The translations under genes and the position numbers were made by a program. The notes under the pieces were generated by a model, which saw only the letters and a program-made list of their open reading frames with translations, was not told the DNA's origin and searched no databases. Below, piece after piece: positions 1-8,600 of a DNA stretch of 52,313 nt. The stretch is from Granulicella aggregans (lineage in GTDB: Bacteria > Acidobacteriota > Terriglobia > Terriglobales > Acidobacteriaceae). The stretch lies in assembly GCF_014203275.1 (NCBI RefSeq), contig NZ_JACHIP010000018.1:1-52313 (forward strand), in the 5' to 3' direction. Within the stretch, counting starts at the first letter, position 1. Each line of letters begins with the position of its first letter.

Positions 1-557
1 TTCAGCACTCCTCGGGCCTGGATGAACAAGCTGCGATAGATCGTCTCGTGGGACACGCGCATGCTCTCGTTGTTGGGATATCGCCTCTTCAACCAGCCGG
101 AGATCTGCTCCGGCGACCAGTCTCGAATCAGTTTACCGGCCACGATCAAGCGCAGCTTCCTGTGCCTGGCAAGCCGACAGGCCTTAGGCCGCAGCGCCGA
201 TCTCCAGGCCCGCTGATCCGCCTCACTCGCTCTATAGACTGAGCGGCCACCGTTTCGGACCACCTCCCGGCTCACCGTAGACGCCGGCCGTTCGAGACCC
301 TTGGCTATCTCGCGGATCGACGAACCGGAGGCAATGCCTCGCGAGATCTCTTCTCGTTCGCCTAGCGTGAGCGTTCGCTGCGACCGCTGACGAACTGCAG
401 GAGCGATCCCACCGTTCTTCGAGAGCATGAACTGAATCGAGCCATGATTCTTGTCGAAGGCACGACCAATCTCTTGGAGAGACTCGCCCAACTTCCAACG
501 CCTCCAGATGTCAGCCTTCTGCTCAGCAGAAAGCCCATGCTGCCTTCCTTGTCCCAT
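1..557 (-). pseudogene. IS30-family transposase, 5' part, cut by the window edge
   Basis: The minus strand is open from an ATG at 557 to base 1 without a stop, giving about 185 residues starting MGQGRQHGLSAEQKADIWRR. It contains the IS30-type N-terminal helix-turn-helix (GEREEISRGIASGSSIREIA, then RPASTVSREVVRNGG) and the start of the central region (DWSPEQISGWLKRRYP, RVSHETIYRSLF). The DDE catalytic domain lies beyond the left edge. A same-strand IS30 C-terminus sits at the right edge (from 52313), so this is either one element in a circular molecule or the first of two same-orientation copies. It is listed as a pseudogene only because it is incomplete here; nothing in the visible part is broken. 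Confidence 0.9.
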
Positions 558-592
558 ACACACCACCTCTGAGAATGATCTAAATCAGATGA

Positions 593-618
593 TGTTGCAT
601 CGACCGGTTGAGACCGCC
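593..618. repeat. IS30 terminal inverted repeat (transposase 5' side)
   Basis: These 26 bases (TGTTGCATCGACCGG through GACCGCC) are the exact reverse complement of 52028-52053 at the other end of the window. They lie 36 bp upstream of the transposase start, where an IS30 terminal repeat is expected. Sequence outside the pair differs (GCATTAG after 618; AAACGGG before 52028), which fixes the element borders. I see no clear target duplication. Confidence 0.9.
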
Positions 619-960
619 GCATTAGAGTGGCAGAAGTCGTCCATTCAGGCACTGGGATTCAATCAGACGATTGAATACAACCAGATCCTCTTCCATGTGA
701 GTCAACGCTCCGTCATTGCTGACCTCGCGCCGCTTGCTTACCTCGACCTTGTTGAGGAGATTGAGGATGGCATGGTCCAGATCGCCGTCGCCAGTTTGTA
801 CGAGCGGTTGCGTCCTTTGCTCCAATGCAAGCACCGTTGGTCCCCCTTGAGCGCCGGCGGGCAGAGCGAGATTACTTGCCTAGGCTTCTCACTGTCGCCC
901 CACAGCTGTATCCATGTGTGTGCTGAGTGCACCGGCTATTGCATAAAGTCCTCCCTATTC
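619..960. other. Unassigned stretch between IS30 and the IS110 remnant
   Basis: No gene is convincing here. The longest frame is a 70-codon minus-strand frame (622-834) without a recognisable domain, and it stops just inside the IS30 border. The stretch may be sequence trapped between two insertion sequences. Confidence 0.4.
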
Positions 961-1663
961 CCGCTTCCTCAGTGTGGGAAGGGGTGACCGCAGAGCAGAT
1001 CGCTGATTTGGCCAAGAAGAAGGCCCGAAAGAAGATCCCGCAATTTGTGGCTTCCGTTGCCGATCATCGCTTGACCGACCATCAACGGTTCCTCATCCGG
1101 CATGCTCTTCGTCATCTTGAGTCCTGGACCAAGAGGTCGAGGCTCTCAACAAAGAGATCCGACGGCGCCTGCAAGACCCCGCACTTGACGAAGCGTTCCA
1201 TCTGCCGCAGAGCATTCCGGGTATCAAGGAAGAATCTGCCGCCAGCATCCTGGCCGAGATAGGCGCGGATATATAACAGTTTCCGACAGCAGCGCAACTC
1301 AGTTCCTGGGCTGGCCTGTGCCCAGCGAACCACGAAAGGGCTGGGGTCAGGAAGAGCGTTCGTACGAACCGGGGAAACGTCTGGCTCAAAACAACGCTGA
1401 CGCAGAGAGCATGGGCAGCCACCAACCGAAAGGGATCAAGGCTGCAGTCGCGTTACCACGCACTGAGATCGCGCTGCGGAAACAAACGTGCCATCGTGGC
1501 GCTCGGACACACGCTGCTTAAGACAATCCACGCAGTTCTCTCAGCGAAGATGCCCTACCGAGAAGAACCTCTGATCACTTTGGACGACAGGAATGTCGAG
1601 CGCGTCCAGCACCACATACGCTGCTTGAAGAAGCTCGGATACAACACGTTTGCGGTCGAGTAG
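960..1663 (+). pseudogene. Decayed IS110-family (Transposase_20) transposase
   Basis: Pieces in different frames together spell the C-terminal half of an IS110/IS1111-type transposase: VTAEQIADLAKKKARKK and DHQRFLIRHALRHLE in one frame (about 984-1120), then EIRRRLQDPALDEAFHLPQS, IPGIKEESAASILAEIGAD, an in-frame stop near 1273, AAQLSSWAGLCPANHE, GNVWLKTTLTQ, GNKRAIVALGHTLLKTIHA, and an end at LKKLGYN before TAG at 1661-1663. The N-terminal DEDD/RuvC-like catalytic domain is absent, and at least one frameshift plus a stop interrupts the rest. It is an inactive relic. It lies between the relaxase and coupling-protein genes if the molecule is circular. Confidence 0.85.
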
Positions 1664-1710
1664 GAGCTGTCTATTCTCAGAACAATGTGCTTTAGCGTGC
1701 GCGATAAACA

Positions 1711-2103
1711 TCAATGGATAGGCACGACTCTCGGTCGAGTGGAAGTGAGCTCGCGTTCCGGGATTTTGCCCATAACAGCGGCGTCGAAGTCAGTCCAAGT
1801 CATCTCTATCGTCACGAACATCGCGAGTTCCCAAGCTCCGTCGCGAAACAGACTACGCGCATAAGCCTCATCGTTGTGCATCTTGGGATACATGGCACCC
1901 AGAGCTTCCCAAAGGCTGATCTGAAGAGCATCGCGGGGTTGTGAATAAAGTAGTGGCCCAATGTCCAGCATCCGCCGGCCGGCCCTTGTCGTGGTTTGAC
2001 TATATGGAGCGGTAAAGTATTCCAGAGTCTCCTCGATCAAGATCGACTGGAGCACCTCTACAGCCTTCTGCGTTGCTGCAATCCCATCCTCAAGAGTGTC
2101 CAT
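1711..2103 (-). CDS. Hypothetical 130-aa protein in the mobilization operon
   Basis: I do not recognise a family. The 130-residue product is mixed and soluble-looking, without signal peptide or membrane segment, and reads as mainly helical (a start near MDTLEDGIAATQKAVEVLQS). The ATG at 2103 follows a strong ribosome binding site (AGGAGG, eight bases upstream). It lies 61 bp downstream of the coupling-protein gene on the same strand, so it probably belongs to the RHH-coupling protein transcript. It could be an accessory mobilization factor, but position is the only argument. An IS110 relic follows it, so anything originally downstream has been separated. Confidence 0.7.
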   Translation of the reverse strand: MDTLEDGIAATQKAVEVLQSILIEETLEYFTAPYSQTTTRAGRRMLDIGPLLYSQPRDALQISLWEALGAMYPKMHNDEAYARSLFRDGAWELAMFVTIEMTWTDFDAAVMGKIPERELTSTRPRVVPIH

Positions 2104-2164
2104 AAGTCATCCTCCTGCTCAGAATTTGATGCCTGCATTCTTGAACAAAACCCTTCTTCTCGTC

Positions 2165-4213
2165 TCAATCAATCCAGTGGCTTTCATTCCAATCAGGTGC
2201 CGTTCCATTGGCTGTGCCGTCTTTGCGCTCAAAGGGAGATTTCGGTCTTTTAGGTTGCTTAGCCTTCGTCAAAGGAGCTTCGGGAGTAACCGGCGGAGGG
2301 TCTGGTGCGACTCCTTGCGGATCTGCCACCTCATGTGTTGACGCAGCATCTGGCTGTGGGGACTTGAGAGGTATTTCTGGGACCGGCGGTGGAACTGACC
2401 GTGGCTCCGGCACCGTCATCTTCCGCGCAATAAACTCCGCCTGCAGCTTCCTCAATGGCGTGAGCGCAAACCTCACCGGCATGACTCCATTGCCCAGCTT
2501 GATGTATCCATTCAGAGGCTCAAGGCCTGCGATCTCGGAAGCCATGACGAGTGGCTTGGTGGCGATCTCCACCGCAAAGGTCTTCTTCGACCGGAACAGT
2601 TGTGGTGTCCTAGACTCCTTCAACCGCTCGACTTCTATCTCGCCCAAAGTCTCCGAGATCCACTTGGCCGCGCGTGGTTCCGAAGTTTTGAAGAAGATCT
2701 TCGTCGCCGGCTGCGAGAGCATCGCCTCGGCGTCCTGACCGTACCGTTTTTCAAGCTGACTGCGTCCCTGGAAGCCAAGCACAATGGGGATTCCGTACTT
2801 ACGGTTTTCGGTCACAGCGGTATGGAGCTGGGGTAATTTGTTGAGGCTGGCAAGCTCGTCTAGAACGAACCAGACGGGCTTGGAAGGGTTGGCGCACGGC
2901 TCCATCATGCGAAGGATCAGAAGATCGAGCCATGCAGAATGGAGCGGCAGGACCCTGTCACGCATGGTCGGTTTTGAGGTCAGAAAGACCCACTGGGTTC
3001 TCTTGAAACCCCACTGCGTTGTCTCGAAGAAGCCACGTTTTTCGTCCTGTTCGGGAAGCAGGGCGAGGCTGTCAGCGATCATGTTGAGGCTGGCCAGAAC
3101 GCCGCCCCGCTGCGGTCCGGCATTGCGGTCAAGATAGGCCGCCTGGGGTGTGCCTTCCAGCCGGCGCTCGATCTCAGTGGGATCTGCCATCCACTCCAAA
3201 AGCTCCTGAACGGACGGACGGCTTTTGAGCAGACGTGACAGAACCCGGCGGGGCGCATCCGTAAAGAATGCCTTCTCATGCTCCTTCTCGGGAAGCATCG
3301 CGGCGGCGATCGCATCCGAAGTCCCGTAGTCATAGACCTCGTTCGGTAGGTTCCAGGAGGGGCAGCGTTCGTCGAGTGGGTTCAGCACAAAGTCCCCACG
3401 CTCGGGATTGTAAAACTCTTGAACGAACTCCCCAGCCGGATCATTTACGATGGCTGCCTCACCGCGCTTCTGGATCTCGCGAAGTATCTGACGGATGGCG
3501 TTCGACTTGCCGCTTCCGGTGTCCCCCATGAGCAGGATGTGACTCGATTCAAGCCTGCGCGGTATGGCGAAGCTCGATGGCAGGATGCCGAACGTTGGCT
3601 TCAACCGAAGCTTAATCCCGCCGTCTCTTTCTGCCTTGTTCGACCCCAAATCCGAGATCAACTCCGGCCCCTTGGTTCGCCGGCCGTGGCGATCTTCATG
3701 GCTCGACCTGGACCGAATACGGTTACGGATGAGGAGCACCGTCACGAACAGAGCCGCTCCGAAGAGGACCGGGGTAAGCAACAACCGACTAAGACTTTCG
3801 TCGCCGAAAAAGCCTTCTCGCAGGACCTTCTCCAGCCCGTCAGCCGATACGACCTGTCTGGCCAAAATCAGTCCCGTCCACCCCGCTGCCTGCGCTTTGG
3901 GAGAGGGGTTGAGTGGCAACGCCGGGTTCTTGGAAACCGGATCGGCAACGACATCGCTCTCGACCGCGATCTCAGGTTTACGCTTCGGAGCGGTCTTCGA
4001 AACCCACCAAACCTGAGCCTTGGCCCGCCGTCCTGCCCCTGTGCTATGGCCTCTCGGGATCATGAGATAGGAGTTGAAATATTGCTTCTGCAGTGGAGTC
4101 AGGGCGAACGAAAACCAAAGCGCGTATGGGACGAAGAAACAGATCAACCCAACCGCAATCCAGATGGGAAAAAACATCCTGGACCGGCTCCGGAACTGAA
4201 GCGGCCGGCCCAC
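2165..4213 (-). CDS. Type IV coupling protein (VirD4/TraD/TrwB-like)
   Basis: This 682-residue protein should be the inner-membrane DNA-pumping ATPase that links the relaxosome to a type IV secretion channel. Membrane segments lie near residues 13-35 and 143-163. A Walker A motif GDTGSGKS is at 230-237 and a Walker B VWFVLDELAS near 447-456, as in the TrwB/TraD AAA domain. The last 80 residues are Pro-rich and end in a charged tail, as in many TraD proteins. The start is GTG at 4213, overlapping the upstream RHH stop (TAGTG), so translation is probably coupled. R388 has the same neighbour order (trwA then trwB). No VirB genes are seen, so the channel would have to come from another element. 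Confidence 0.93.
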   Translation of the reverse strand: MGRPLQFRSRSRMFFPIWIAVGLICFFVPYALWFSFALTPLQKQYFNSYLMIPRGHSTGAGRRAKAQVWWVSKTAPKRKPEIAVESDVVADPVSKNPALPLNPSPKAQAAGWTGLILARQVVSADGLEKVLREGFFGDESLSRLLLTPVLFGAALFVTVLLIRNRIRSRSSHEDRHGRRTKGPELISDLGSNKAERDGGIKLRLKPTFGILPSSFAIPRRLESSHILLMGDTGSGKSNAIRQILREIQKRGEAAIVNDPAGEFVQEFYNPERGDFVLNPLDERCPSWNLPNEVYDYGTSDAIAAAMLPEKEHEKAFFTDAPRRVLSRLLKSRPSVQELLEWMADPTEIERRLEGTPQAAYLDRNAGPQRGGVLASLNMIADSLALLPEQDEKRGFFETTQWGFKRTQWVFLTSKPTMRDRVLPLHSAWLDLLILRMMEPCANPSKPVWFVLDELASLNKLPQLHTAVTENRKYGIPIVLGFQGRSQLEKRYGQDAEAMLSQPATKIFFKTSEPRAAKWISETLGEIEVERLKESRTPQLFRSKKTFAVEIATKPLVMASEIAGLEPLNGYIKLGNGVMPVRFALTPLRKLQAEFIARKMTVPEPRSVPPPVPEIPLKSPQPDAASTHEVADPQGVAPDPPPVTPEAPLTKAKQPKRPKSPFERKDGTANGTAPDWNESHWID

Positions 4214-4629
4214 TATTTCTCTCCCGCGTCGGGCTTGGACTGGTCCTCGAGCCGACGCAGGATCTCCTCAGCCTTCCCCTGCTTCACCGAGTCTGCCTGG
4301 GTCACGATGCGCTGAATCGTCTCCTTTGGAAGGTCGACTGCGACCGCAGCGAGCAGGTTCACGACGATGCTTCTGAGTCCGACAATCTCGGCTAGCAGGG
4401 TCGGATCGGGAGTCGATTTCTTCGTCCGTACAGGCCGGTTCAGATGCGCGATCGCGGCATCACGAAGCCACTCGGAGCAGGTCTTGTTGGCGGCCGAGGC
4501 CGCGGCTTCGACCGCCTCCATCTCAGCTTTCGGGAGACGGGTTGCGAGGGTTTTCGCGCGGAAAGAAGGCTCTTCGATCTTCGCAGGCGGCTCGGAAAAT
4601 AGCGGGGGAGGAACGCGATGATTGCTCAT
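4213..4629 (-). CDS. Ribbon-helix-helix relaxosome/mobilization protein (MobC/TrwA-like)
   Basis: I start this at the ATG at 4629 (MSNHRVPPPLFSEPP), giving 138 residues. A 185-codon extension to 4770 would run across the GTTTAC repeat region and is unlikely. The core RAKTLATRLPKAEMEAVEAA followed by ANKTCSEWLRDAAI has the strand-helix-helix pattern of plasmid mobilization proteins that bind oriT and help the relaxase nick. The C-terminal half is helical (GLRSIVVNLLAAVAVDLPKE), probably for oligomerisation. Its stop overlaps the GTG start of the coupling protein. The repeats just upstream are its likely binding sites and would also allow autoregulation; that is inferred. Confidence 0.8.
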   Translation of the reverse strand: MSNHRVPPPLFSEPPAKIEEPSFRAKTLATRLPKAEMEAVEAAASAANKTCSEWLRDAAIAHLNRPVRTKKSTPDPTLLAEIVGLRSIVVNLLAAVAVDLPKETIQRIVTQADSVKQGKAEEILRRLEDQSKPDAGEK

Positions 4630-4705
4630 GAATAAGGGGAACGGCTCTATAGTTTCCACCCTACGGGCGAAGCTCAATGAGGTCAAATTTAACACGTTTC
4701 CGGGC

Positions 4706-4827
4706 GTAAACAATTGTCTACTTAGGTTTACCGACGTAAACGAAGGTGCGGAAATGGCTGATTTTGGCAAGGCGCAGATACTGGTCGAGCCTGCGAGTGG
4801 CCCGGATTCCTGTTTACGCAGGTTTAC
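4706..4827. promoter_or_regulatory. GTTTAC/GTAAAC repeat region, candidate oriT or operator
   Basis: Five copies of GTTTAC or its complement GTAAAC occur in 122 bp: 4706-4711, 4726-4731, 4736-4741, 4812-4817 and 4822-4827. Two form a palindrome, GTTTAC-CGAC-GTAAAC (4726-4741). The cluster lies directly upstream of the RHH-coupling protein operon, where R388-type plasmids carry oriT and operators for the RHH protein. The wider gene-free stretch 4630-5159 also holds a related CGTAGACAGTTGTATACG patch near 4876. I cannot point to the nick site. Confidence 0.55.
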
Positions 4828-5159
4828 CGTTGGTTCCGCCTGGACTCCGAAGTGAGCTAAGCCATTGATTTAGCGAACGTAGACAGTTGTATACGCGCGT
4901 TCACAGGCAGCAACCCTTTGGGGATGACGTGTCAGCTTTACTTCCGATGCGAAGCAGCGTTCCTTTGCACTTTGCAGTGCGGGCCAACTACACCCCCGCC
5001 GCCGTGCCTGTGGGTTTGTGGGACGCGTGCAACGCGATCCACGCGCAGCAGCAAATCCATCAGGCAATGCACCGGACATCGCGACAATAGATCACCCTGG
5101 AGTCGATATCAAATGCGAACAGATCCTTGCGTGTGAGACGATGCCGGCTGAAGACTGCG

Positions 5160-5882
5160 CTACTGCCAGTTTTGCAGCGCCGGAAATTTGAGGTTGAGTG
5201 TTGAAGTTTCTGGGTCGATCGAGACTGCAATTTGATCGATGGAAGCGATGATCCAATCCGCTTCCTGCAGCTCACTCGGGCAATGCGAAGAAGCGACGGC
5301 GAGTACCTGACAACCTGCCGCCTTGCCCGCCCGAACTCCGGCTGGCGCATCTTCGATCACCAGACATTCCTGGGGCTGGCGAGTAAGAATTCCAGCGCCT
5401 CGAAGATAGCCTTCCGGATGCGGTTTCCCCATGCTCAGGGTGTCGCCGCCAACCGCGTGAGTGGGTGTCGGAATACCAGCCGCTGCCAGCCGACTACGCA
5501 TCATCTTCTCAGAAGCTGAAGTGACGACAGCCCATCGGTAGGACTGAAGCGATGCCAGCAACCCCACGACACCGGGATAAGCAGTGACGTCGGATTGCTC
5601 CTCTTCCGCAAATGAATCCAGTTGTGCGAGATGATCGGCGATCGAGTCGACGGTGAGGTCGGGGAGATGTTCCCGGATGGTGTCGACGGCACGGCGGCCA
5701 TGCGTTCGACGCAGGTCAAAGGTGTCGCTCAAACCGTGATGCGCTGCCCACCGTGTCCAACACCGCTCGTCACCATGAGTGGACCTTACGAGTACGCCAT
5801 CCATGTCGAATAGCAGGCCGCCGACTGCGATCTCAACCGGGGTAGTCAAAACGCTCTCGATTGCAATCTCAATGGCGGGCAT
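5160..5882 (-). CDS. HAD-superfamily phosphatase, beta-phosphoglucomutase-like
   Basis: A 240-residue subfamily IA haloacid dehalogenase fold. Motif I is LLFDMDGVL with the nucleophile Asp26 and acid Asp28, motif II VVTSAS, motif III lysine in MGKPHPEGYL, and motif IV CLVIEDAPAGVRAG. The cap region between motifs I and II is helical. Such proteins hydrolyse small sugar phosphates or isomerise them; the substrate cannot be read from sequence. The first 17 residues before the first strand are unusual, and a later start is possible although no better ATG is evident. It stands alone on the minus strand next to the candidate oriT region. Confidence 0.88.
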   Translation of the reverse strand: MPAIEIAIESVLTTPVEIAVGGLLFDMDGVLVRSTHGDERCWTRWAAHHGLSDTFDLRRTHGRRAVDTIREHLPDLTVDSIADHLAQLDSFAEEEQSDVTAYPGVVGLLASLQSYRWAVVTSASEKMMRSRLAAAGIPTPTHAVGGDTLSMGKPHPEGYLRGAGILTRQPQECLVIEDAPAGVRAGKAAGCQVLAVASSHCPSELQEADWIIASIDQIAVSIDPETSTLNLKFPALQNWQ

Positions 5883-5909
5883 AGGGTGAGACTATCAGCC
5901 CTCAATCCC

Positions 5910-6092
5910 CTACTCCGGGTGATCGTCGGCCCAGAGTTTGGCCTGCCTCGCCTCGATGCCTTCGCGGTCAAGTTCTGCGAGTTTGAGCTTCCATTTTTCG
6001 AGCAGCTTCAGCGCCTGCCGGTGCCGTCGCCAAGCGCGGGCCAACATACGCTCTGCATGGGCGCGTCTGCGGTCTGAAGGAAGATCTGCCAC
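5910..6092 (-). CDS. Small basic helical protein, 60 aa, unknown
   Basis: A 60-residue frame rich in Arg, Lys, Glu and Ala (RRHRQALKLLEKWKLKLAEL), predicted as one long helix or coiled coil. It is just upstream of, and co-oriented with, the HAD phosphatase gene and divergent from the DUF2130 gene. No family is recognised; it could be spurious. Confidence 0.4.
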   Translation of the reverse strand: MADLPSDRRRAHAERMLARAWRRHRQALKLLEKWKLKLAELDREGIEARQAKLWADDHPE

Positions 6093-6182
6093 GGGTGAAT
6101 TGATTCTAAGGCCGCGGCTTGGCAGAGAGTTGGCGTCCAGTCTTCCTCCTCAAGCCGCTCTATACTACGGCGGAGGATACCC

Positions 6183-7502
6183 ATGCCGTCCCAAACCGAC
6201 CAATCGCTCGTCTGTCCCAAGTGCGGCGAAGCAATCAAACTCACCGAATCCCTGGCTGCACCACTGGTAGCAGCGACCCGCGCAGAGTACGAACGGCAGC
6301 TCGCGAACCAGGCGAAGACGTTCGAAGCTGAAAAGCTGACATTGAACGCGCAAAAGGAAGCGAATGACCGACGAGCAGCCGAGCTGGAGGCAGCTGCCTC
6401 CAAGCAGCACCAGGAAGTCGCTCAAGCTGTCCGGGATCAAGTCGCGAAGCAACTTGTCACCGAGCGGAAGACAATCGCCGATCAGGAATCGGCACGTGCT
6501 CGACAGCAAATGGAAGATGAGCTCAAGGCAGAGCGAGACGCGAGTACGCTCCAGAAGGAGCGTATCGAGATGCTCACCAAGAAACTGACCGACGCTCAAG
6601 CGGCAGAGGCGGAGCTTCTCAAAAAGAAACAGCAACTCGAGGATAAAGAGCGCGAACTAGCGTTAGATCTGCAGAAAGGAATTGCTGCAGGGCTGGCTGA
6701 TGTGCGAGCCAAAGCGCTCGCCGAGGCACAATCTACACTCGATTTGAAAGTGCAGGATCGGGACAACAAGATAGCGGATCTCTTAACCCAAATTGACAGC
6801 CTAAAGCGTAAGGCAGAACAGAGTTCACAGCAATCTCAGGGTGAATCGCTGGAGCTTGCGCTGGAGCACCAACTGCGTGCCCAGTTCCCTTTCGACCTCA
6901 TAGAAGCCGTCGCCAAGGGCGAGTTTGGGGGCGACGTGCTGCAGCATGTCCGTGATCAGAGTGGCCAGCTCTGCGGAAAGATCCTTTGGGAGTCCAAACG
7001 AACAAAAGCCTGGTCGGATTCATGGCTCACAAAACTCAAGGGCGATCAGCGGGCCGCACATGCGGACCTGGCAGTGATCGTGTCGCAGACGATGCCGAAG
7101 GACGTTACGCACTTCGACCACATAGAAGGCATCTGGGTATCGAGCCTCGGCTGCATCCTGCCGGTTGCCAATGCTCTTCGGGTGAGCGTAATTGAACTCG
7201 CGGGCGTCCGCCGGTCCAGCGAAGGACAGGAGACCAAAGCACAGCAGATCTACGCTTACCTGACCGGTCCGCGATTCAAGCACCGGATCGAATGCATCGC
7301 CGAGAAGTTCACCGAACTGCGCGGCGATCTCGATAAGGAACGCAAATGGATGAACAAGCAGTGGGCGAAGAGAGACAGTGAGCTTCTGGCAGTTCTCGAG
7401 GCCACGTCCGGCATGTACGGGGATCTCCAAGGGATCGCAGGACAGAACCTCAAGGAGATCGACGCCCTGGAAGGTCCCATGCGGCTCGAATTGAGCAGCT
7501 AG
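6183..7502 (+). CDS. DUF2130-family protein with long coiled coil
   Basis: 439 residues. The N-terminus carries a CPKCGE knuckle (residues 11-16), followed by a long charged coiled coil (about 35-225, repeated EAEKLTLNAQKEANDRRAAE-type heptads) and the conserved DUF2130 C-terminal domain (about 228-435: ALEHQLRAQFPFDLIEAVAK, GKILWESKRTKAW, LVIVSQTMP-like AVIVSQTMP). GKILWESKRTK has the E-x-K spacing of PD-(D/E)XK nucleases, so a nuclease fold is possible, but I cannot prove that from one motif. The start is ATG at 6183 after GGAGG. It is monocistronic; its role on a plasmid is unknown, with defence or DNA maintenance as guesses. Confidence 0.85.
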   Translation: MPSQTDQSLVCPKCGEAIKLTESLAAPLVAATRAEYERQLANQAKTFEAEKLTLNAQKEANDRRAAELEAAASKQHQEVAQAVRDQVAKQLVTERKTIADQESARARQQMEDELKAERDASTLQKERIEMLTKKLTDAQAAEAELLKKKQQLEDKERELALDLQKGIAAGLADVRAKALAEAQSTLDLKVQDRDNKIADLLTQIDSLKRKAEQSSQQSQGESLELALEHQLRAQFPFDLIEAVAKGEFGGDVLQHVRDQSGQLCGKILWESKRTKAWSDSWLTKLKGDQRAAHADLAVIVSQTMPKDVTHFDHIEGIWVSSLGCILPVANALRVSVIELAGVRRSSEGQETKAQQIYAYLTGPRFKHRIECIAEKFTELRGDLDKERKWMNKQWAKRDSELLAVLEATSGMYGDLQGIAGQNLKEIDALEGPMRLELSS

Positions 7503-7590
7503 AGTCGATGGGTGCTCTTGGTTGCCGTCCTAGTTTGCGAAGAGCTCACACGGAAGAAGCACTTCGAAGGAAACTCTGCTTGATTTGTCC

Positions 7591-7601
7591 GGCCAATGGC
7601 C
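7591..7601. promoter_or_regulatory. Palindrome upstream of TA operon, candidate operator
   Basis: GGCCA-A-TGGCC is a perfect 11-bp palindrome 26 bp before the antitoxin ATG and just ahead of its AGGAGG (7614-7619). DUF1778 antitoxins are RHH repressors of their own operons, so this is a plausible operator. No binding evidence is available. Confidence 0.4.
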
Positions 7602-7627
7602 GTACATTGTCTTAGGAGGGCCAAACC

Positions 7628-7924
7628 ATGCCAGCAGTCGCAGAACCAGTTACACGTCAGCGCGCCGAACGTTTGGAAGCTCGTACGACACGCGAGAATA
7701 AGGAACTTTGTGTCCGAGCTGCGGAGATCGAGGGACGGACTCTCAGCGACTTCGTCGTGAGCAGTGCTGTCGAAGCGGCCAAGCGGTCCATTCGCGAGAC
7801 TGAATTCATGGCATTGACGGCGCGGGATAGAACCGCTTTTGTCACGTCCCTGTTGAACGCCGCTCCGTCACCAAATGCTCGTTTGCGGAAGGCGGCTGAA
7901 CGCCACCAGCAAACAATCGGGTGA
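7628..7924 (+). CDS. DUF1778 antitoxin (TacA-like)
   Basis: 98 residues with the DUF1778 ribbon-helix-helix signature RLEARTTRENKELCVRAAEI, then EGRTLSDFVVSSAVEAAKR (about 15-60), and a C-terminal extension that in this family wraps and neutralises the GNAT toxin. An AGGAGG ribosome binding site lies nine bases upstream of the ATG. The stop overlaps the GTG start of the toxin gene, the usual tight coupling of type II toxin-antitoxin operons. A second DUF1778/GNAT pair occurs at 22762-23604, with clearly different sequence. Confidence 0.9.
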   Translation: MPAVAEPVTRQRAERLEARTTRENKELCVRAAEIEGRTLSDFVVSSAVEAAKRSIRETEFMALTARDRTAFVTSLLNAAPSPNARLRKAAERHQQTIG

Positions 7925-8460
7925 GTTCGTCAGCTACTAATTTCCGAATTGAGCCATTAGGCGATCACGATCGAAGCGGTTTCGCTTGCGAGGCGGCCCC
8001 ACTGGAGCGCTACCTCAAGGAACAAGCAGGTCAGGAGGGCCGCAAAGGTGTCGCCGCTACCTTCCTGCTGCTGACTGACGATGACCTTATCGCCGGCTTC
8101 TATACCTTGTCGTCAACGAATATCCGGACCGATGATCTGTCGGCCGAGCTCGTAAAAAAGCTCAAGCTGCCGCGTTATCAGCATCTGCCGGCAACATTGC
8201 TTGGTCGCCTGGCGCGGGATACATCATTCCGGGGCCAGGGGATCGGCGAGCTTTTGCTCCTCGATGCTCTCAAACGAGCCCACAGACATAGCAAGGAGAT
8301 CGCTTCGATCGCGGTTATCGTAGATGCAAAGGATCAGCGGGCGGTTCGCTTCTACAAGGATTTCGGGTTCGAGGAATTTGCCGATTCAAAGGACCGTCTG
8401 TTCATCCGCATGGATACGATCGGCAAGTTAGGTTTGCCCCTTCAAGGCGATGCTCGTTGA
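7921..8460 (+). CDS. GNAT acetyltransferase toxin (TacT/AtaT-like)
   Basis: 179 residues with a GNAT fold. The acetyl-CoA-binding stretch is ATLLGRLARDTSFRGQGIGE (R/Q-G-x-G-A/E form), followed by AIVVDAKDQRAVRFYKDFGF-type motif B (IAVIVDAKDQRAVRFYKDFG). Proteins paired with DUF1778 antitoxins acetylate aminoacyl-tRNA and arrest translation; the exact tRNA target cannot be predicted. The start is GTG at 7921 within a GTGA overlap with the antitoxin stop. The pair probably stabilises the plasmid by post-segregational killing. Confidence 0.9.
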   Translation: MSSSATNFRIEPLGDHDRSGFACEAAPLERYLKEQAGQEGRKGVAATFLLLTDDDLIAGFYTLSSTNIRTDDLSAELVKKLKLPRYQHLPATLLGRLARDTSFRGQGIGELLLLDALKRAHRHSKEIASIAVIVDAKDQRAVRFYKDFGFEEFADSKDRLFIRMDTIGKLGLPLQGDAR

Positions 8461-8600
8461 GTTGGCCTCCGAGGAGCAACGGAACAGTGAACCAACTCAA
8501 GGCCCCAGGAGACGGTTTTGATCATCGTTCATTTTGCTGGCTCCGAGTTCGGAAACGCTATCAGTGAAAACCACACCGTATAAAGAGCATCGGAGCAGTG

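Noticed and set aside
451..987. 178-codon plus-strand frame
   Set aside because: It runs across the IS30 5' end and its inverted repeat on the wrong strand; it has no domain.
3419..4315. 298-codon plus-strand frame
   Set aside because: It lies opposite the coupling-protein gene, which has Walker motifs; the composition is that of a shadow frame.
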